The notes: generated from the letters alone by a model not told the origin. A DNA stretch of 64,000 nt from Alteromonas sp. ASW11-130 (GCF_026183735.1 NZ_JAPFRE010000045.1:186001-250000); one strand, 5' to 3'. Numbered from the stretch's first letter, positions 29,170 through 39,090 are shown. Translations and numbers: made by a program.

Positions 29170-30166
29170 AATGACCTCCTTGAAGACGATGAAGATGGAA
29201 TGTTATCCAAACCATGACAAGCAATAATGTCGCCGCCACTGCATTGTGCAAAACGGCTACGGATAGAGGCAAGCTAAATACAATATTGCTTATACCTAAT
29301 GCTATTTGAATGCCTAATACCACTACTAATAATGCTGCAGCCTGATGACTGAACTGAAACTGTTTTACTTTTGCCACCTTTATCGCAAACCAAAGCAAAT
29401 AAAGAAAGGTCACTATAGCACCGAAGCGATGAACCACGTGCATAGTCATTCGTTCATCATAATCATGCGCACCAAACTCATAGTTTTGTGCTTCAGGAAT
29501 ACTAAAAGCGTCGGAAAAATCCAGTCGCTGTGTCCATTCACCTTCACATATGGGGAAATCTGTACAGGCTAACGCTGCGTAGTTTGCCGATGTCCACCCG
29601 CCTAAACCTATTTGAACCACCAATATTGCCAGTCCAACAAGTGCTAATGTGAAAGGCGTTCTTGAGGCAGATGATGGTGACGTTGTCGGTAAATGTTTAA
29701 GCCGTAGGAGTAAAAGAAACAAACAACTTAACACAGCGAAACCGCCTAATAAGTGAGCCATAACCACCGCAGGAAGTAAGTTAAGAGTGACAGTCCACAT
29801 CCCCAGTGCCGCTTGGAAGATCACTAACCCCACCAGAAATAATGGTAGTTTTACTGGGTTTACCTGACGGTTACGCAAAGCTATTGCGGCTATCGCTACG
29901 ATAACCAATCCTAATGTGCCAGCAAAATAACGGTGGATCATTTCATTCCAGGCTTTATGCGCTTCTACCGGACGCTGTGGAAAGGCTTGATTCGCGGCGT
30001 CTACGTGTTCTCCCTTGGGCACAGTCAAATGACCATAACAACCTGGCCAGTCTGGACAACCTAAACCTGCATCAGTCAGCCTTGTATATGCGCCTAACAT
30101 AATCACTACAAACGCTAAAAAAATACTAAATCCGACTAGCTTCTTCATGCTGACATCCTTATCCAA
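29162..30166 (-). CDS. ctaA: Heme A synthase CtaA/COX15
   Basis: The 334-residue protein has eight membrane helices with conserved histidines ([41 protein letters not shown]). It also has two cysteine-bearing loops, at [12 protein letters not shown] and [10 protein letters not shown]. It oxidises the methyl group of heme O to give heme A. It overlaps neighbours on both sides by eight bases. Confidence 0.95.
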   Translation of the reverse strand: MDKDVSMKKLVGFSIFLAFVVIMLGAYTRLTDAGLGCPDWPGCYGHLTVPKGEHVDAANQAFPQRPVEAHKAWNEMIHRYFAGTLGLVIVAIAAIALRNRQVNPVKLPLFLVGLVIFQAALGMWTVTLNLLPAVVMAHLLGGFAVLSCLFLLLLRLKHLPTTSPSSASRTPFTLALVGLAILVVQIGLGGWTSANYAALACTDFPICEGEWTQRLDFSDAFSIPEAQNYEFGAHDYDERMTMHVVHRFGAIVTFLYLLWFAIKVAKVKQFQFSHQAAALLVVVLGIQIALGISNIVFSLPLSVAVLHNAVAATLLLVMVWITFHLHRLQGGHYE

Positions 30167-30722
30167 TTCGCGATAATTTTAATAGCTTTTTCAAATCGGC
30201 CAGGATATCGCGACTGGCCATGACGGCCGTTTGTTTGTCTTTATGTACAGCGTAGCGCAACATGGCATTATTCAGCGTATCAACCAACAGAATTTCGTCA
30301 CCGTGGATGTCTAAATCCGATAAGGTAATTTTCTCAGCCGTGGTGTTAATGGTATGGATATTACGGTCGGAAAAAACCTGCTCAGTAGTTTTTCGATCAC
30401 TCTTTTCCGTTACTAGCACGGTTACCTCTGCGCGGTCGCTTTCTTTTCCTAATGCTAACCACACCTGATGCATACTGTAGAGTGCATTTTGACAAGCTTC
30501 GTTACATTCATTCGGCAACGCATAAAGCAATCGCCAACGCTTGGGTTGATCGGCCAATAGCGCATTCACGTTTTTTACGGGCTGAAGCAACTCCCCTTTA
30601 TTAGTGCTTCCTTGATTAAACCAATTATTGTCTAACGCAAGCTTAGCGAGTATCACGGGGACAATGAAGGCCGCAAATAATAATATTATTGCCCCTTTTC
30701 TAGTCATTATTGATCGGGTCAT
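30159..30722 (-). CDS. Membrane-anchored CxxxC thioredoxin-like protein of the oxidase locus
   Basis: The 187-residue product has one N-terminal membrane helix (about 10-30). An extracytoplasmic domain starts WRLLYALPNECNEACQNAL, with Cys73 and Cys77 in a CxxxC motif. The spacing and preceding strand resemble the SCO1 segment [11 protein letters not shown], suggesting a divergent SCO- or thioredoxin-like copper or redox factor. No obvious third histidine ligand is seen. It sits between surf1 and ctaA with overlaps of four and eight bases, so a role in oxidase assembly is likely by context. Confidence 0.65.
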   Translation of the reverse strand: MTRSIMTRKGAIILLFAAFIVPVILAKLALDNNWFNQGSTNKGELLQPVKNVNALLADQPKRWRLLYALPNECNEACQNALYSMHQVWLALGKESDRAEVTVLVTEKSDRKTTEQVFSDRNIHTINTTAEKITLSDLDIHGDEILLVDTLNNAMLRYAVHKDKQTAVMASRDILADLKKLLKLSRIG

Positions 30723-31426
30723 GATTTTTCCCTCTGTTTAAAGAAGACTACGAAAGTAATAACTACAGCTGCAGTGGCTAAACCGAACCACTGAAACGCA
30801 TAGGCAAAGTGTTTTTCAGGCGACATCACCACAGGAGTAAAATGCTGGATAAATTGCGGATCATCTGGTGTATCAATCATTACGGTATAGGGCAACAATG
30901 TCTTCCCCGCAAAAAGGGAAAGCGTCTCGATATCTGTTTGCTGGATTACCATAGGAAACGACGAGGTTTTGTTGGCGGTTTCTGAAACAAATGGGTTAAG
31001 CGCGGGCATACGAATATATCCCGTAAATTCAGTTAATAGCTGGGGTAGTTCAAACACAGGCAGTACACTTCGTTGAGGATTTCCTTGGAGCCAACCAAAG
31101 TTTGCCAATATTGTGCCCTGATTGGTATCAATAGGTGCCAGTACCTGGTAACCCACCCGACCGTGGTTAATTTGATTATCCAACAAGAAAACTCTCTGGG
31201 TATCCACCTGACCTGAAAATCCCACTTTTAGATCACGAATATCTTTGTGTTCATCTAATTCTGCTAAAGGGATTATTCCTAAGTGCTCTTTTTGCGCTAT
31301 GCTAGCCAGACGTTGTTGTTTTTGGTTCATACGATCAAGTTGCCATGCTCCCAACCCCAGCATAACTGCAATAGCCATCAAACAGATCCCAAAAGCAATG
31401 TAAGCGCGAGGAGAGGATAGTGCCAC
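30719..31426 (-). CDS. SURF1 family cytochrome oxidase assembly protein
   Basis: The 235-residue protein has the SURF1 plan: two membrane helices at the ends (about 8-26 and 206-226) enclosing a periplasmic domain with GVPVTV-like strands such as GRVGYQVLAPIDT, ILANFGWLQGNPQR and HFAYAFQWFGLA. It assists heme A delivery to subunit I. It starts the second block of overlapping assembly genes and is divergent from the small DUF2909 gene with a 34-base gap. Confidence 0.93.
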   Translation of the reverse strand: MALSSPRAYIAFGICLMAIAVMLGLGAWQLDRMNQKQQRLASIAQKEHLGIIPLAELDEHKDIRDLKVGFSGQVDTQRVFLLDNQINHGRVGYQVLAPIDTNQGTILANFGWLQGNPQRSVLPVFELPQLLTEFTGYIRMPALNPFVSETANKTSSFPMVIQQTDIETLSLFAGKTLLPYTVMIDTPDDPQFIQHFTPVVMSPEKHFAYAFQWFGLATAAVVITFVVFFKQREKS

Positions 31427-31460
31427 TACTTACTCACTCCAGATCACATAAGAGGTAATG

Positions 31461-31667
31461 ATGTTAATAAAAATAATACTGGTCGGATTGCTCATATATA
31501 TGATTGTGAATTTGTTTCTGGCAATGCGCGTAATGATGAAAAACGATACTAAACAACCGATGAGTAAGTTTATTGGCCGAAGAGTGATGACATCTGCACT
31601 CATTGTTCTCATTATTTTGGTTGCCATGGCAACCGGTTTAATTACACCTAATCCGCGCCCTTACTGA
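31461..31667 (+). CDS. DUF2909 twin-helix membrane protein
   Basis: The 68-residue product has two membrane helices separated by a basic loop (MKNDTKQPMSKFIGRR), as in DUF2909 proteins, which often lie within cytochrome oxidase loci. Two adjacent ATG codons exist at 31458 and 31461; I chose 31461 because AGAGG at 31451-31455 is better spaced for it. It is on the opposite strand to all other genes of the locus. Function unknown; an oxidase assembly role is suggested only by conserved position. Confidence 0.75.
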   Translation: MLIKIILVGLLIYMIVNLFLAMRVMMKNDTKQPMSKFIGRRVMTSALIVLIILVAMATGLITPNPRPY

Positions 31668-31684
31668 GCGCGGACTGGCTAACT

Positions 31685-32575
31685 TTATAGCACGTATACA
31701 AAGATAAATAGCATCACCCAAACCACATCTACGAAGTGCCAATACCAGCTACCTGCTTGAAATGCAAAATGGTCATCAGGGGTGAAATGTCCCTTGAGCA
31801 CTCTAAAAAACATTACAATCAGTATGATGGTTCCCAGCGTAACGTGCATACCGTGAAATCCGGTCAGCATAAAGAAGGTATTCCCATATATGCCCGACTG
31901 TAAAGTTAAATCTAATTCTTTATAAGCATGAATGTATTCTTCTACCTGCAACGTCAAAAATACGCAACCAAGCAAAATGGTGATCCCTAACAGCCAAGTT
32001 AATTGTTTACGTCTATTTTGTTCCAAACCAACGTGTGCGTAGTGCAGAGTAACGGAGGAAATCAACAGAATAATAGTATTGATAGTTGGTAGACCGCCGG
32101 GTCCCATCTGTTGTGTGGTTGTTCCATCAGGCGTTTTCACCAGCGGCCATATAGCTTCAAAACCGGGCCACAATACGGCGTTGGTCATTTCATTATTCAT
32201 GCTACCGCCTAACCAAGGCACCGACACCATACGCGCATAAAAGAGTGCACCGAAAAAGGCAAAGAAAAACATGACTTCGGAAAATATGAACCAGCTCATC
32301 CCTTGTCTGTAAGAGCGCCCCAGCTGAGCGCTGTACAAGCCACTCATTGATTCGTCAATCTGGTTTTTAAACCAGCCAATCAACATGATTAATAGGGTCA
32401 CTATTCCTGCGAGCAGGATATATCCTCCATAACCATCCTTACCTTGGGTTGATTCAACCACAAAGTTACCTGCACCTAACGCTATTAAAAATAGCGCCAC
32501 GGCCCCAACTATCGGCCAAGGACTTTGTGCAGGAACATAGTATTTTTCATAGGGTTGCTGCATATTATTCTCCAT
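31685..32575 (-). CDS. coxC: Cytochrome c oxidase subunit III
   Basis: The 296-residue protein has seven membrane helices with hallmark segments MSWFIFSEVMFFFAFFGALFYAR, TGFHGMHVTLGTIIL and the C-terminal GSWYWHFVDVVWVMLFIFVY. It is the third core subunit of the aa3-type oxidase. It follows ctaG with an 11-base gap. The 3' end faces the DUF2909 gene. Confidence 0.96.
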   Translation of the reverse strand: MENNMQQPYEKYYVPAQSPWPIVGAVALFLIALGAGNFVVESTQGKDGYGGYILLAGIVTLLIMLIGWFKNQIDESMSGLYSAQLGRSYRQGMSWFIFSEVMFFFAFFGALFYARMVSVPWLGGSMNNEMTNAVLWPGFEAIWPLVKTPDGTTTQQMGPGGLPTINTIILLISSVTLHYAHVGLEQNRRKQLTWLLGITILLGCVFLTLQVEEYIHAYKELDLTLQSGIYGNTFFMLTGFHGMHVTLGTIILIVMFFRVLKGHFTPDDHFAFQAGSWYWHFVDVVWVMLFIFVYVL

Positions 32576-32586
32576 ATCCCTGAGTG

Positions 32587-33177
32587 TTATTTTCCACTCT
32601 CAGGCTGTTCGCGTAAATAGGGGTTTTCGTTTACTGCAAGGCTGTCACCTTTGCCGGTTACATCAAATAGCGTGTATTGCACGGTAAAAAATGTAATATC
32701 GTCTGGTAATTGAGGGTCTACATAAAATTGCATAGGCATGGTGGCTTCCGCACCCGCTGACAGCGGTTGTTGATTGAAACAAAAGCATTCTGTTTTGTTC
32801 AGGTAAAGCGCTGCCAGTCCAGGCGATACTGACGGAATTGCCTGTGCAATAATTTGCTTATTAGCAGGGTTTCTTACGTAGAAATTCACTGTGTTCAGCT
32901 CACCCGGATGCACTTTCACTCGTTTCGTTTCAGCGCGAAATTCCCATGGCATACCCGTGTTAGTGCGTGTAATAAATTCGACGCTCACCGTGCGCGATTT
33001 GTCAATTTCTATGGGGGTGTAGACCGCCGCAGTATTTGAGGTTTTGCCGTTTATACCAGTTAAATCACAAAACACATCGTATAGAGGAACAAGCGCAAAA
33101 CCGAAACCAAACATACCTATCACGATCACCAATAACTTGATGACCATTTTTTGATTGTTTTTCGCCTGTTCGTTCAT
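32587..33177 (-). CDS. ctaG: Cytochrome c oxidase assembly protein CtaG/Cox11
   Basis: The 196-residue protein has one N-terminal membrane helix and a periplasmic immunoglobulin-like domain with the copper-binding CFCFNQQPL motif. It delivers copper to the CuB site of subunit I. It sits between ctaD and coxC, the usual place. Confidence 0.95.
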   Translation of the reverse strand: MNEQAKNNQKMVIKLLVIVIGMFGFGFALVPLYDVFCDLTGINGKTSNTAAVYTPIEIDKSRTVSVEFITRTNTGMPWEFRAETKRVKVHPGELNTVNFYVRNPANKQIIAQAIPSVSPGLAALYLNKTECFCFNQQPLSAGAEATMPMQFYVDPQLPDDITFFTVQYTLFDVTGKGDSLAVNENPYLREQPESGK

Positions 33178-33203
33178 AACCTGACTTATATCCTGACTCG
33201 CAA

Positions 33204-34820
33204 CTATTTAATTACTGGCGGAGTTTCAAAGGTGTGATAGGGTGCGGGCGATGGAATTTCCCACTCTAACCCTTCAGCGCCTTCCCACACCTGAGCTGAA
33301 ACGGGCTCGCCTTGTTTACGACAAGCTTTGATTAACAGCGCCAAGAAAATAAGTTGCGATAAGCCAAATGCGAAGCCACCTAAACTAATCCATTTATTAA
33401 AATCGGCGAACTGTAAGGCGTAGTCAGGAATACGGCGTGGCATACCTGCCAGTCCGACAAAATGCATGGGGAAGAACAATACATTGACTGATATTAATGA
33501 ACACCAAAAATGCCACTTTGCCAGCGTTATGTCGAACATCCTTCCGGTCCATTTTGGTAGCCAATAGTAAACCGCTGCCATAATTGAAAAGATGGCGCCA
33601 GTCACTAGTACATAGTGGAAGTGGGCGACAACAAAGTAGGTGTCGTGGTATTGGAAGTCCACCGGTGTGATGGCCAGCATTAACCCCGAAAGCCCGCCGA
33701 TGGTAAATAACACGATAAATGCAAGTGCAAATAACATCGGCACTTCAAATGTCATCGAACCGCGCCACATGGTCGCTACCCAGTTAAATACTTTTACACC
33801 TGTGGGCACTGAAATAAGCATGGTGGCGAACATAAAAAACATTTCAGCGAATACCGGCATGCCTGTCGTGAACATATGGTGCGCCCAGACAATAAAGGAC
33901 AATAAGGCAATGGAAGCAGTTGCATACACCATCGACGCGTAGCCAAAAAGCTTCTTGCGGGAGAAGGTCGGTACGATCTGCGAGATAATACCAAATGCAG
34001 GTAAAATCATGATGTATACCTCAGGATGACCGAAGAACCAGAAAATATGCTGGAACATCACGGGATCACCGCCACCTGCTGCATTAAAAAAGCTGGTACC
34101 AAAGAACTTGTCGGTTAATACCATGGTCACGGCACCCGCCAGCACAGGCATGACTGCGATCAGTAGAAAGGCGGTAATTAACCAGGTCCACACAAACAAC
34201 GGCATCTTCATCCAGGTCATACCTGGAGCACGCATGTTGAATATTGTTACAATAACATTGATGGCACCCATAATTGATGACGCACCCATGATATGTACTG
34301 AAAATACGAACAGTGCGGTGCTATCTCCACTGTACGTGGTAGAGAGCGGCGCATAGAAAGTCCACCCAAACGAAGGGCCGCCGCCTTCCATAAATAACGA
34401 TGCCAGCAAGATCAAGAACGCACCAGGTAGTATCCAAAAGCTCCAATTGTTCATTCGTGGAAGTGCCATGTCCGGCGCCCCAATCATCATTGGCACTAAC
34501 CAGTTAGCCAATCCTGTAAATGCGGGCATAACCGCACCAAATACCATTATCAGCCCGTGAACTGTGGTCATCTGGTTAAAGAAATTGGGATCCACAATTT
34601 GTAAGCCGGGCTGAAAAAGTTCGGCACGGATTACCATGGCCATGGCCCCGCCAATTAAGAACATGATGAAAGCAAACCACAAATAAAGCGTACCAATATC
34701 TTTATGGTTGGTTGTAAACAACCAGCGCTTTATTCCGGTTGGGATATGGTGATCATGATGCTCGTCGTGGTCGTGCGCCGCGGTATGTCCAGGCGTAACG
34801 GTATCTGTTGAATGTGTCAT
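33204..34820 (-). CDS. ctaD: Cytochrome c oxidase subunit I
   Basis: The 538-residue protein has twelve helices and the heme-copper residues in [11 protein letters not shown] (heme a ligand), [14 protein letters not shown] (CuB His with the cross-linked Tyr), [12 protein letters not shown] (CuB histidines) and [10 protein letters not shown] (heme a3 and a ligands). It reduces oxygen to water and pumps protons. The N-terminus contains a histidine-rich stretch ([12 protein letters not shown]). It follows ctaC with a nine-base gap. Confidence 0.97.
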   Translation of the reverse strand: MTHSTDTVTPGHTAAHDHDEHHDHHIPTGIKRWLFTTNHKDIGTLYLWFAFIMFLIGGAMAMVIRAELFQPGLQIVDPNFFNQMTTVHGLIMVFGAVMPAFTGLANWLVPMMIGAPDMALPRMNNWSFWILPGAFLILLASLFMEGGGPSFGWTFYAPLSTTYSGDSTALFVFSVHIMGASSIMGAINVIVTIFNMRAPGMTWMKMPLFVWTWLITAFLLIAVMPVLAGAVTMVLTDKFFGTSFFNAAGGGDPVMFQHIFWFFGHPEVYIMILPAFGIISQIVPTFSRKKLFGYASMVYATASIALLSFIVWAHHMFTTGMPVFAEMFFMFATMLISVPTGVKVFNWVATMWRGSMTFEVPMLFALAFIVLFTIGGLSGLMLAITPVDFQYHDTYFVVAHFHYVLVTGAIFSIMAAVYYWLPKWTGRMFDITLAKWHFWCSLISVNVLFFPMHFVGLAGMPRRIPDYALQFADFNKWISLGGFAFGLSQLIFLALLIKACRKQGEPVSAQVWEGAEGLEWEIPSPAPYHTFETPPVIK

Positions 34821-34829
34821 AACCTTCTC

Positions 34830-35996
34830 CTATTCGCCTTGCACTACTGCATTAACATCTTTTGGCTGTACGATATCGCCAGTATTATTACCCCACGCAT
34901 TTCGTTCATAGGTAACTACGGCCGCAACTTCTTTCAAACTTAACATTTTGCCAAATGCTTGCATTGCCGTTCCCGCTTTTCCGTTCAGAACGATATCAAT
35001 ATGCGCTAACTGATCTTCCAACACCATCGGGCTGCCTTTTAACGCAGGAAACACGCCTGGCAAGCCTTCACCTGAAGGCATATGACACGCGGCACAGGCA
35101 CTATTGTAGACACGTTTACCTTCTGCCATCAGCTCATCCATACTCATGTTCATTGCGAGTAAACGCTGTTCTTCTTCTTTCGCTCTACGGCGCGCTTCTT
35201 CCTGCTCTGTCATCCAAGCGTTAAATTCTGCAGGTTCTTTCGCAATGACGACCACAGGCATATACCCGTGATCCTTACCGCACAGTTCAGCACACTGACC
35301 ACGATAAACGCCTGGCTCTTCTACCTTCGTCCATGCTTCGTTTATAAAACCTGGATTAGCGTCTTTCTTTACTGCAAAATCGGGCACCCACCACGAATGA
35401 ATCACATCTTCGGAGGTAATCAGGAAACGCACCTTTTGGCCTGTGGGGATGACCAAGGGTCTATCCACTTCTAATAAGTAATTTTCGCTTTTTGCAAAAC
35501 GGTTAGTGATTTGTTCTTGTTGCGTAGCTAACAGTGAATAATATTCAACATCACCGTCCATATATTTGTAATGCCACTTCCACTGGGATCCGGTAACCAA
35601 CACGGTCATATCAGGTTCGGAGGTATCTTCCATTGCGATAAGCGTGCGCGCTGCGGGAATGGCCATAAAAACTAAGATAAGAAAAGGTACCACCGTCCAG
35701 GCGATTTCGACTTTGACGTTCTCATGGAAGTGGGCTGGTTTAACACCGCGAGATTTACGATGAAGGTACATAGAGGTAAACATCACCCCGAATACCACTA
35801 CCGCTATCGCTACGCAGATGAAAAACATCAACATATGCAGGTCGTAAACCTGACCACTGATTTCAGTCACACCGCGACGTAAATTAAGATCAGACACCTC
35901 TTTACCACCACCATCAGCTGCCTGGGCGATAAAGCTGAATAATAATGTTGGTAGTGTCCCCAAAACTATCAATAAGACATTTGTGAGTCTTTTCAC
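34830..35996 (-). CDS. ctaC: Cytochrome c oxidase subunit II with fused cytochrome c domain
   Basis: The 388-residue protein has a signal peptide (about 1-27), two membrane helices (about 55-77 and 97-118), and a cupredoxin domain with the CuA ligands His200, Cys235, Cys239, His243 and Met246. An acidic-basic linker leads to a C-terminal cytochrome c domain with CAACH at 301-305. This is the caa3-type arrangement, which receives electrons directly from soluble carriers. It is the first gene of the oxidase operon. Confidence 0.96.
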   Translation of the reverse strand: MKRLTNVLLIVLGTLPTLLFSFIAQAADGGGKEVSDLNLRRGVTEISGQVYDLHMLMFFICVAIAVVVFGVMFTSMYLHRKSRGVKPAHFHENVKVEIAWTVVPFLILVFMAIPAARTLIAMEDTSEPDMTVLVTGSQWKWHYKYMDGDVEYYSLLATQQEQITNRFAKSENYLLEVDRPLVIPTGQKVRFLITSEDVIHSWWVPDFAVKKDANPGFINEAWTKVEEPGVYRGQCAELCGKDHGYMPVVVIAKEPAEFNAWMTEQEEARRRAKEEEQRLLAMNMSMDELMAEGKRVYNSACAACHMPSGEGLPGVFPALKGSPMVLEDQLAHIDIVLNGKAGTAMQAFGKMLSLKEVAAVVTYERNAWGNNTGDIVQPKDVNAVVQGE

Positions 35997-36054
35997 TCAA
36001 CACCTCCGTGATGGACAGATCCGGCAAAACGACTTTACACGCGAGCGGTTAGTC

Positions 36055-36068
36055 CTGACCTAAATCAA
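36055..36068. promoter_or_regulatory. FNR/ANR-like half-conserved box upstream of ctaC
   Basis: CTGAC-CTAA-ATCAA matches eight of ten defined positions of the TTGAT-N4-ATCAA oxygen-regulator box, about 60 bases before the ctaC start. Control of an aerobic oxidase by such a regulator is plausible, but the match may be chance. An adjacent hairpin (36070-36090) pairs TTACACCC with GGATGTAA through one wobble. Confidence 0.25.
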
Positions 36069-36342
36069 CTTACACCCTTAACGGATGTAAAAGATTGGAA
36101 AGGTCGTTGTTATTATATTGTTAATTAGTGACTAAGAATTACGCAATTTAAAAGGCGCGTCTAGTCTTTTCTTTGAAAAAAGCGTCGATCCGCTCAACTT
36201 TTAATCAAAGTAGAGTTTATCAGGTAAATTTGAATGTTTTATGTACAGGGTTGCACTATGTAAGTGCATAAAATGACTTAGGATACGCCCTGCAAATATT
36301 GACAAGTAGCCGAGGTATAAGGAAATTTTGATACTTGGGAAG
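36069..36342. other. Intergenic region between ctaC and lexA terminator
   Basis: No gene seen. A 6-bp inverted repeat (TGCACT and AGTGCA, 36252-36268) and a perfect TTGACA (36299-36304) occur, but no well-spaced -10 element follows. Confidence 0.4.
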
Positions 36343-36372
36343 GAAAAGGCTGTTAATGAGGTTTAACAGCCT
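36343..36372 (-). terminator. Rho-independent terminator of lexA
   Basis: On the minus strand a 10-bp stem (AGGCTGTTAA paired with TTAACAGCCT) with a six-base loop is followed by TTTT, eight bases after the lexA stop. Confidence 0.85.
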
Positions 36373-36379
36373 ATAGAAG

Positions 36380-37000
36380 TTACATCCAGTCAGCGTTGCG
36401 AATTACGCCAACAGCAATACCTTCAATCGCGAATGGCTGACAGGAAAGGTCCACTTTAATTGGCGAAAATTCATCATTTTCAGCATGAAGAACTATCTGT
36501 TCGCCTTTTTTCTCAAGTCGTTTTACTGTCACATCTTCATCAACGCGCGCTACAACAACTTGCCCATTATGAACATCCACAGTTCTGTGTACAGCCAGTA
36601 GATCACCATCCAGGATGCCGATATCTCTCATGCTCATGCCATTTACCCGCAGCAAAAAATCAGCTTGAGGCTTAAATAAGGTAGGGTCGACTTTATAATG
36701 GGCTTCTACATGTTCTTGCGCAAGGATCGGCTCGCCAGCGGCTACTCTACCAATTAATGGCAAACCCGTTTCTTCCGGCTCATCATCCTGCAGTAATAAA
36801 CGAATGCCACGCGACGTGCCCGGCAAAATTTCGATTACACCTTTACGCGCCAATGCTTTTAAGTGCTCTTCGGCAGCATTAGCAGATTTAAACCCTAACT
36901 CTCTAGCAATTTCCGCACGCGTAGGCGGCATTCCCGTGGCCTGCATGGTGCCTTTGATTAATTCCAGTACTTCCGTTTGTCTTGGGGTAAGTGGACGCAT
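36380..37000 (-). CDS. lexA: SOS repressor LexA
   Basis: The 206-residue protein has the winged-helix DNA-binding domain ([37 protein letters not shown]), the autocleavage site Ala88-Gly89 in RVAAGEP, the catalytic Ser123 in NGMSMRDIG and Lys160 in VTVKRLEK. RecA filaments trigger self-cleavage and release the SOS regulon. A perfect LexA box lies just upstream, so it is self-regulated. It is monocistronic here. Confidence 0.97.
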   Translation of the reverse strand: MRPLTPRQTEVLELIKGTMQATGMPPTRAEIARELGFKSANAAEEHLKALARKGVIEILPGTSRGIRLLLQDDEPEETGLPLIGRVAAGEPILAQEHVEAHYKVDPTLFKPQADFLLRVNGMSMRDIGILDGDLLAVHRTVDVHNGQVVVARVDEDVTVKRLEKKGEQIVLHAENDEFSPIKVDLSCQPFAIEGIAVGVIRNADWM

Positions 37001-37007
37001 AAACAGC

Positions 37008-37023
37008 CTGTTTTTCTATACAG
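37008..37023 (-). promoter_or_regulatory. LexA operator (SOS box) of lexA
   Basis: CTGTTTTTCTATACAG fits CTGT-N8-ACAG exactly, eight bases upstream of the lexA start codon. The position is suited to blocking transcription of lexA itself. Confidence 0.9.
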
Positions 37024-37329
37024 TTAGCGATTAGTATAACCCGCGTCTAAGAAATGACAAGGCTTTATTTCGTGGGTTCCAGTTTAACTCAAAAACATTC
37101 CAGCATCATTGAACTCGACTAAAACCAACTGTTTTTATTGAGATTTATTTATATACGCTCTCACCATGGTATTTATGCGCAGCATTTTCTGTGACCTCCA
37201 TGACTGTTATCGTAAAACTTAAAAAAACACTTTTCTAATTGTACGATATCGGTCAAAGAGACCCCGTTTTTCCACGGGGTGACGACTCTTCGTAGGTGCA
37301 TAAGCCCCAGTGATTTTATAGACCCTATA

Positions 37330-37560
37330 ATGCAAGCCTGGCAGCAAAGTGACGTCCTATCATTAATGTTATTTGGCGTATTCTTTTTATTGATATATTT
37401 TTTACCCACCCTATTAGCGGTATTTTTCAACCGTCGTCATTTGGTTAAAATAGCCGTACTTAATATTCCCGCTGGTTTTTCATTTATAGCCTGGGGAGCA
37501 CTTATAGCTTGGGCCGCAACGGGGAAGGCCGGAGAATATATACAACGGAAACTATCATAG
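37330..37560 (+). CDS. Superinfection immunity-like small membrane protein
   Basis: The 76-residue product has two membrane helices, the first with FFLLIYFLPTLLAVFFNRRH and the second with LNIPAGFSFIAWGALIAWAATG. This pattern matches the superinfection immunity (Imm) family, named after a phage T4 protein that blocks DNA injection by related phages but common in bacterial chromosomes. The ATG at 37330 has a poor ribosome binding site. A GTG at 37279 is an alternative, though it lies inside a 7-bp hairpin (37261-37280). Confidence 0.65.
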   Translation: MQAWQQSDVLSLMLFGVFFLLIYFLPTLLAVFFNRRHLVKIAVLNIPAGFSFIAWGALIAWAATGKAGEYIQRKLS

Positions 37561-37633
37561 CCCGTCTGCGCAAAAAAGCTGGTTAATCAGTGTCTGATAG
37601 TGCACAAGAACTAAATTAACCAGCGCGTATTCG

Positions 37634-38989
37634 CTAAAGCGCTTCAAACAGTGTGATTATTTCCTGCCAAATACTTCTTTCATCAATGGCTTTATTTCTT
37701 AACGCTTGAAGCTCTTTCTGGGAATACCAGATTCCTTTTTTCACAACTGCATCAGGGGTTCTCAGCGCCTCTAGGTTGGCGACAGGATTGACTTTTGTAA
37801 AAACAAAATCTGCCGAGAAATTGGCTTTAACCTGACCTATTTTATTATCCATCGCCAACGTCTTTGCGGGCGTGATAGTTGCTGCAGCTAGTACGTCGAA
37901 GCTATTTAATCCAGCTTTTTGTAGTAGGGCCATTTCTGTATGTGTAGCAAGACCATGAGGGGAGAGCAAAACGCCCGAATCAGACCCTACTAATAGTGCA
38001 ACATCGCTTTCGTGTAAGCGCTTAGTGATATCCAATAAAAATTGAAATATTTGCTGGTTGTGGGCCGCCAACTTATCTGAGGCATTTAGCCATCGTGAGA
38101 CCTGATTAGTCTTTGCTTCCAGAGCAATAATATCAGAAGTGTATTGTTGTGGCTGTGACGCTAAAAACGCGTCCTTTTGCACGCTTAATTTAGTGAGCTG
38201 ATAAAAAATATTAAGCGTAGGTGTTATAGGTACTCCAATAGCTCTTAATTCAGTAATGGCCTGTGTCAGCCTCTCAGTATCAAACTGATAATTTAGTGGC
38301 CCCTGATATATATCTTCAACGTGTTCCAGCGATTGTACGCCCACCAATGATGTTGTAAGCATTTCTCCAGAGGCATGCGGTCCGTGCTTCGCAACGGGGA
38401 TGTTTAGCGCTTTCGCTGCATCGAGCACAGCCTTTAGCGCTTGCGGATTCAAGTTTCCATAAGCTTTGATAAGATCATAGCCTTGCGCGTGATACTTTTG
38501 CACCGCCGCCTGCGCTGCCCTAGTAGATTGCACACCATGGTGTAAATAGGCGTCCATAAAACCAGATAGAATAGGACTGCTTACGGTAGAGGAACTCCCA
38601 ATTAGCGTTCCATTTTCAACCTGGTCACGCCATTTTAGTTGCGCAGGAACCCCATTCATAACGCGAACGTGGGTTACGCCATGACTCAGCGCGATGGTAT
38701 AGGCAGCGGGCTCAAACATATGCACGTGCATATCGATCAGCCCAGGGGTTACGTACCCCCCTTTGCCCGCAATTATGGGCAAATTTTTATCTTTAAACGA
38801 AAGCAAATCACTGCTTATTTTTTTAATTATGCCATTTTGAATAAACAAATTTTGACCACGTATAATTTGTTTATGCTTCACATCGACGATGTTAACGTCC
38901 GTAAGTAAAAAAGATTGTTGAATAAGATTTGCGTGTGACGTATTCGCACAGCCGACAATAAATAAAAAGACAACAAGATGGTATTTCAT
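37634..38989 (-). CDS. Amidohydrolase family lipoprotein
   Basis: The 451-residue protein has a lipoprotein-type signal (FLFIVGCANTS, Cys14) and an amidohydrolase barrel. The metal motif HVH is in GLIDMHVHMFEP, a likely lysine or histidine site lies in VAKHGPHASGEM, and an Asp is in LLVGSDSGVL. These enzymes hydrolyse amides such as imidazolone or dipeptide-like compounds. A clean AGGAG precedes the ATG. It lies 101 bases downstream of the AraC-type regulator on the same strand, and the two may be functionally linked. Substrate unknown. Confidence 0.85.
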   Translation of the reverse strand: MKYHLVVFLFIVGCANTSHANLIQQSFLLTDVNIVDVKHKQIIRGQNLFIQNGIIKKISSDLLSFKDKNLPIIAGKGGYVTPGLIDMHVHMFEPAAYTIALSHGVTHVRVMNGVPAQLKWRDQVENGTLIGSSSTVSSPILSGFMDAYLHHGVQSTRAAQAAVQKYHAQGYDLIKAYGNLNPQALKAVLDAAKALNIPVAKHGPHASGEMLTTSLVGVQSLEHVEDIYQGPLNYQFDTERLTQAITELRAIGVPITPTLNIFYQLTKLSVQKDAFLASQPQQYTSDIIALEAKTNQVSRWLNASDKLAAHNQQIFQFLLDITKRLHESDVALLVGSDSGVLLSPHGLATHTEMALLQKAGLNSFDVLAAATITPAKTLAMDNKIGQVKANFSADFVFTKVNPVANLEALRTPDAVVKKGIWYSQKELQALRNKAIDERSIWQEIITLFEAL

Positions 38990-39090
38990 GGAACACTCCT
39001 AAAGAAAAGGAGAATGAAGTTAACCGATGGTCGCGCTCCAAGCGTCTGTAATCTTGTATTTTATCGTCAATTATCGTGATTATAGACTTG

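Noticed and set aside
36299-36321. TTGACA followed by TATAAG as a promoter
   Set aside because: The spacer is only 11 bases, too short for a standard sigma-70 promoter.
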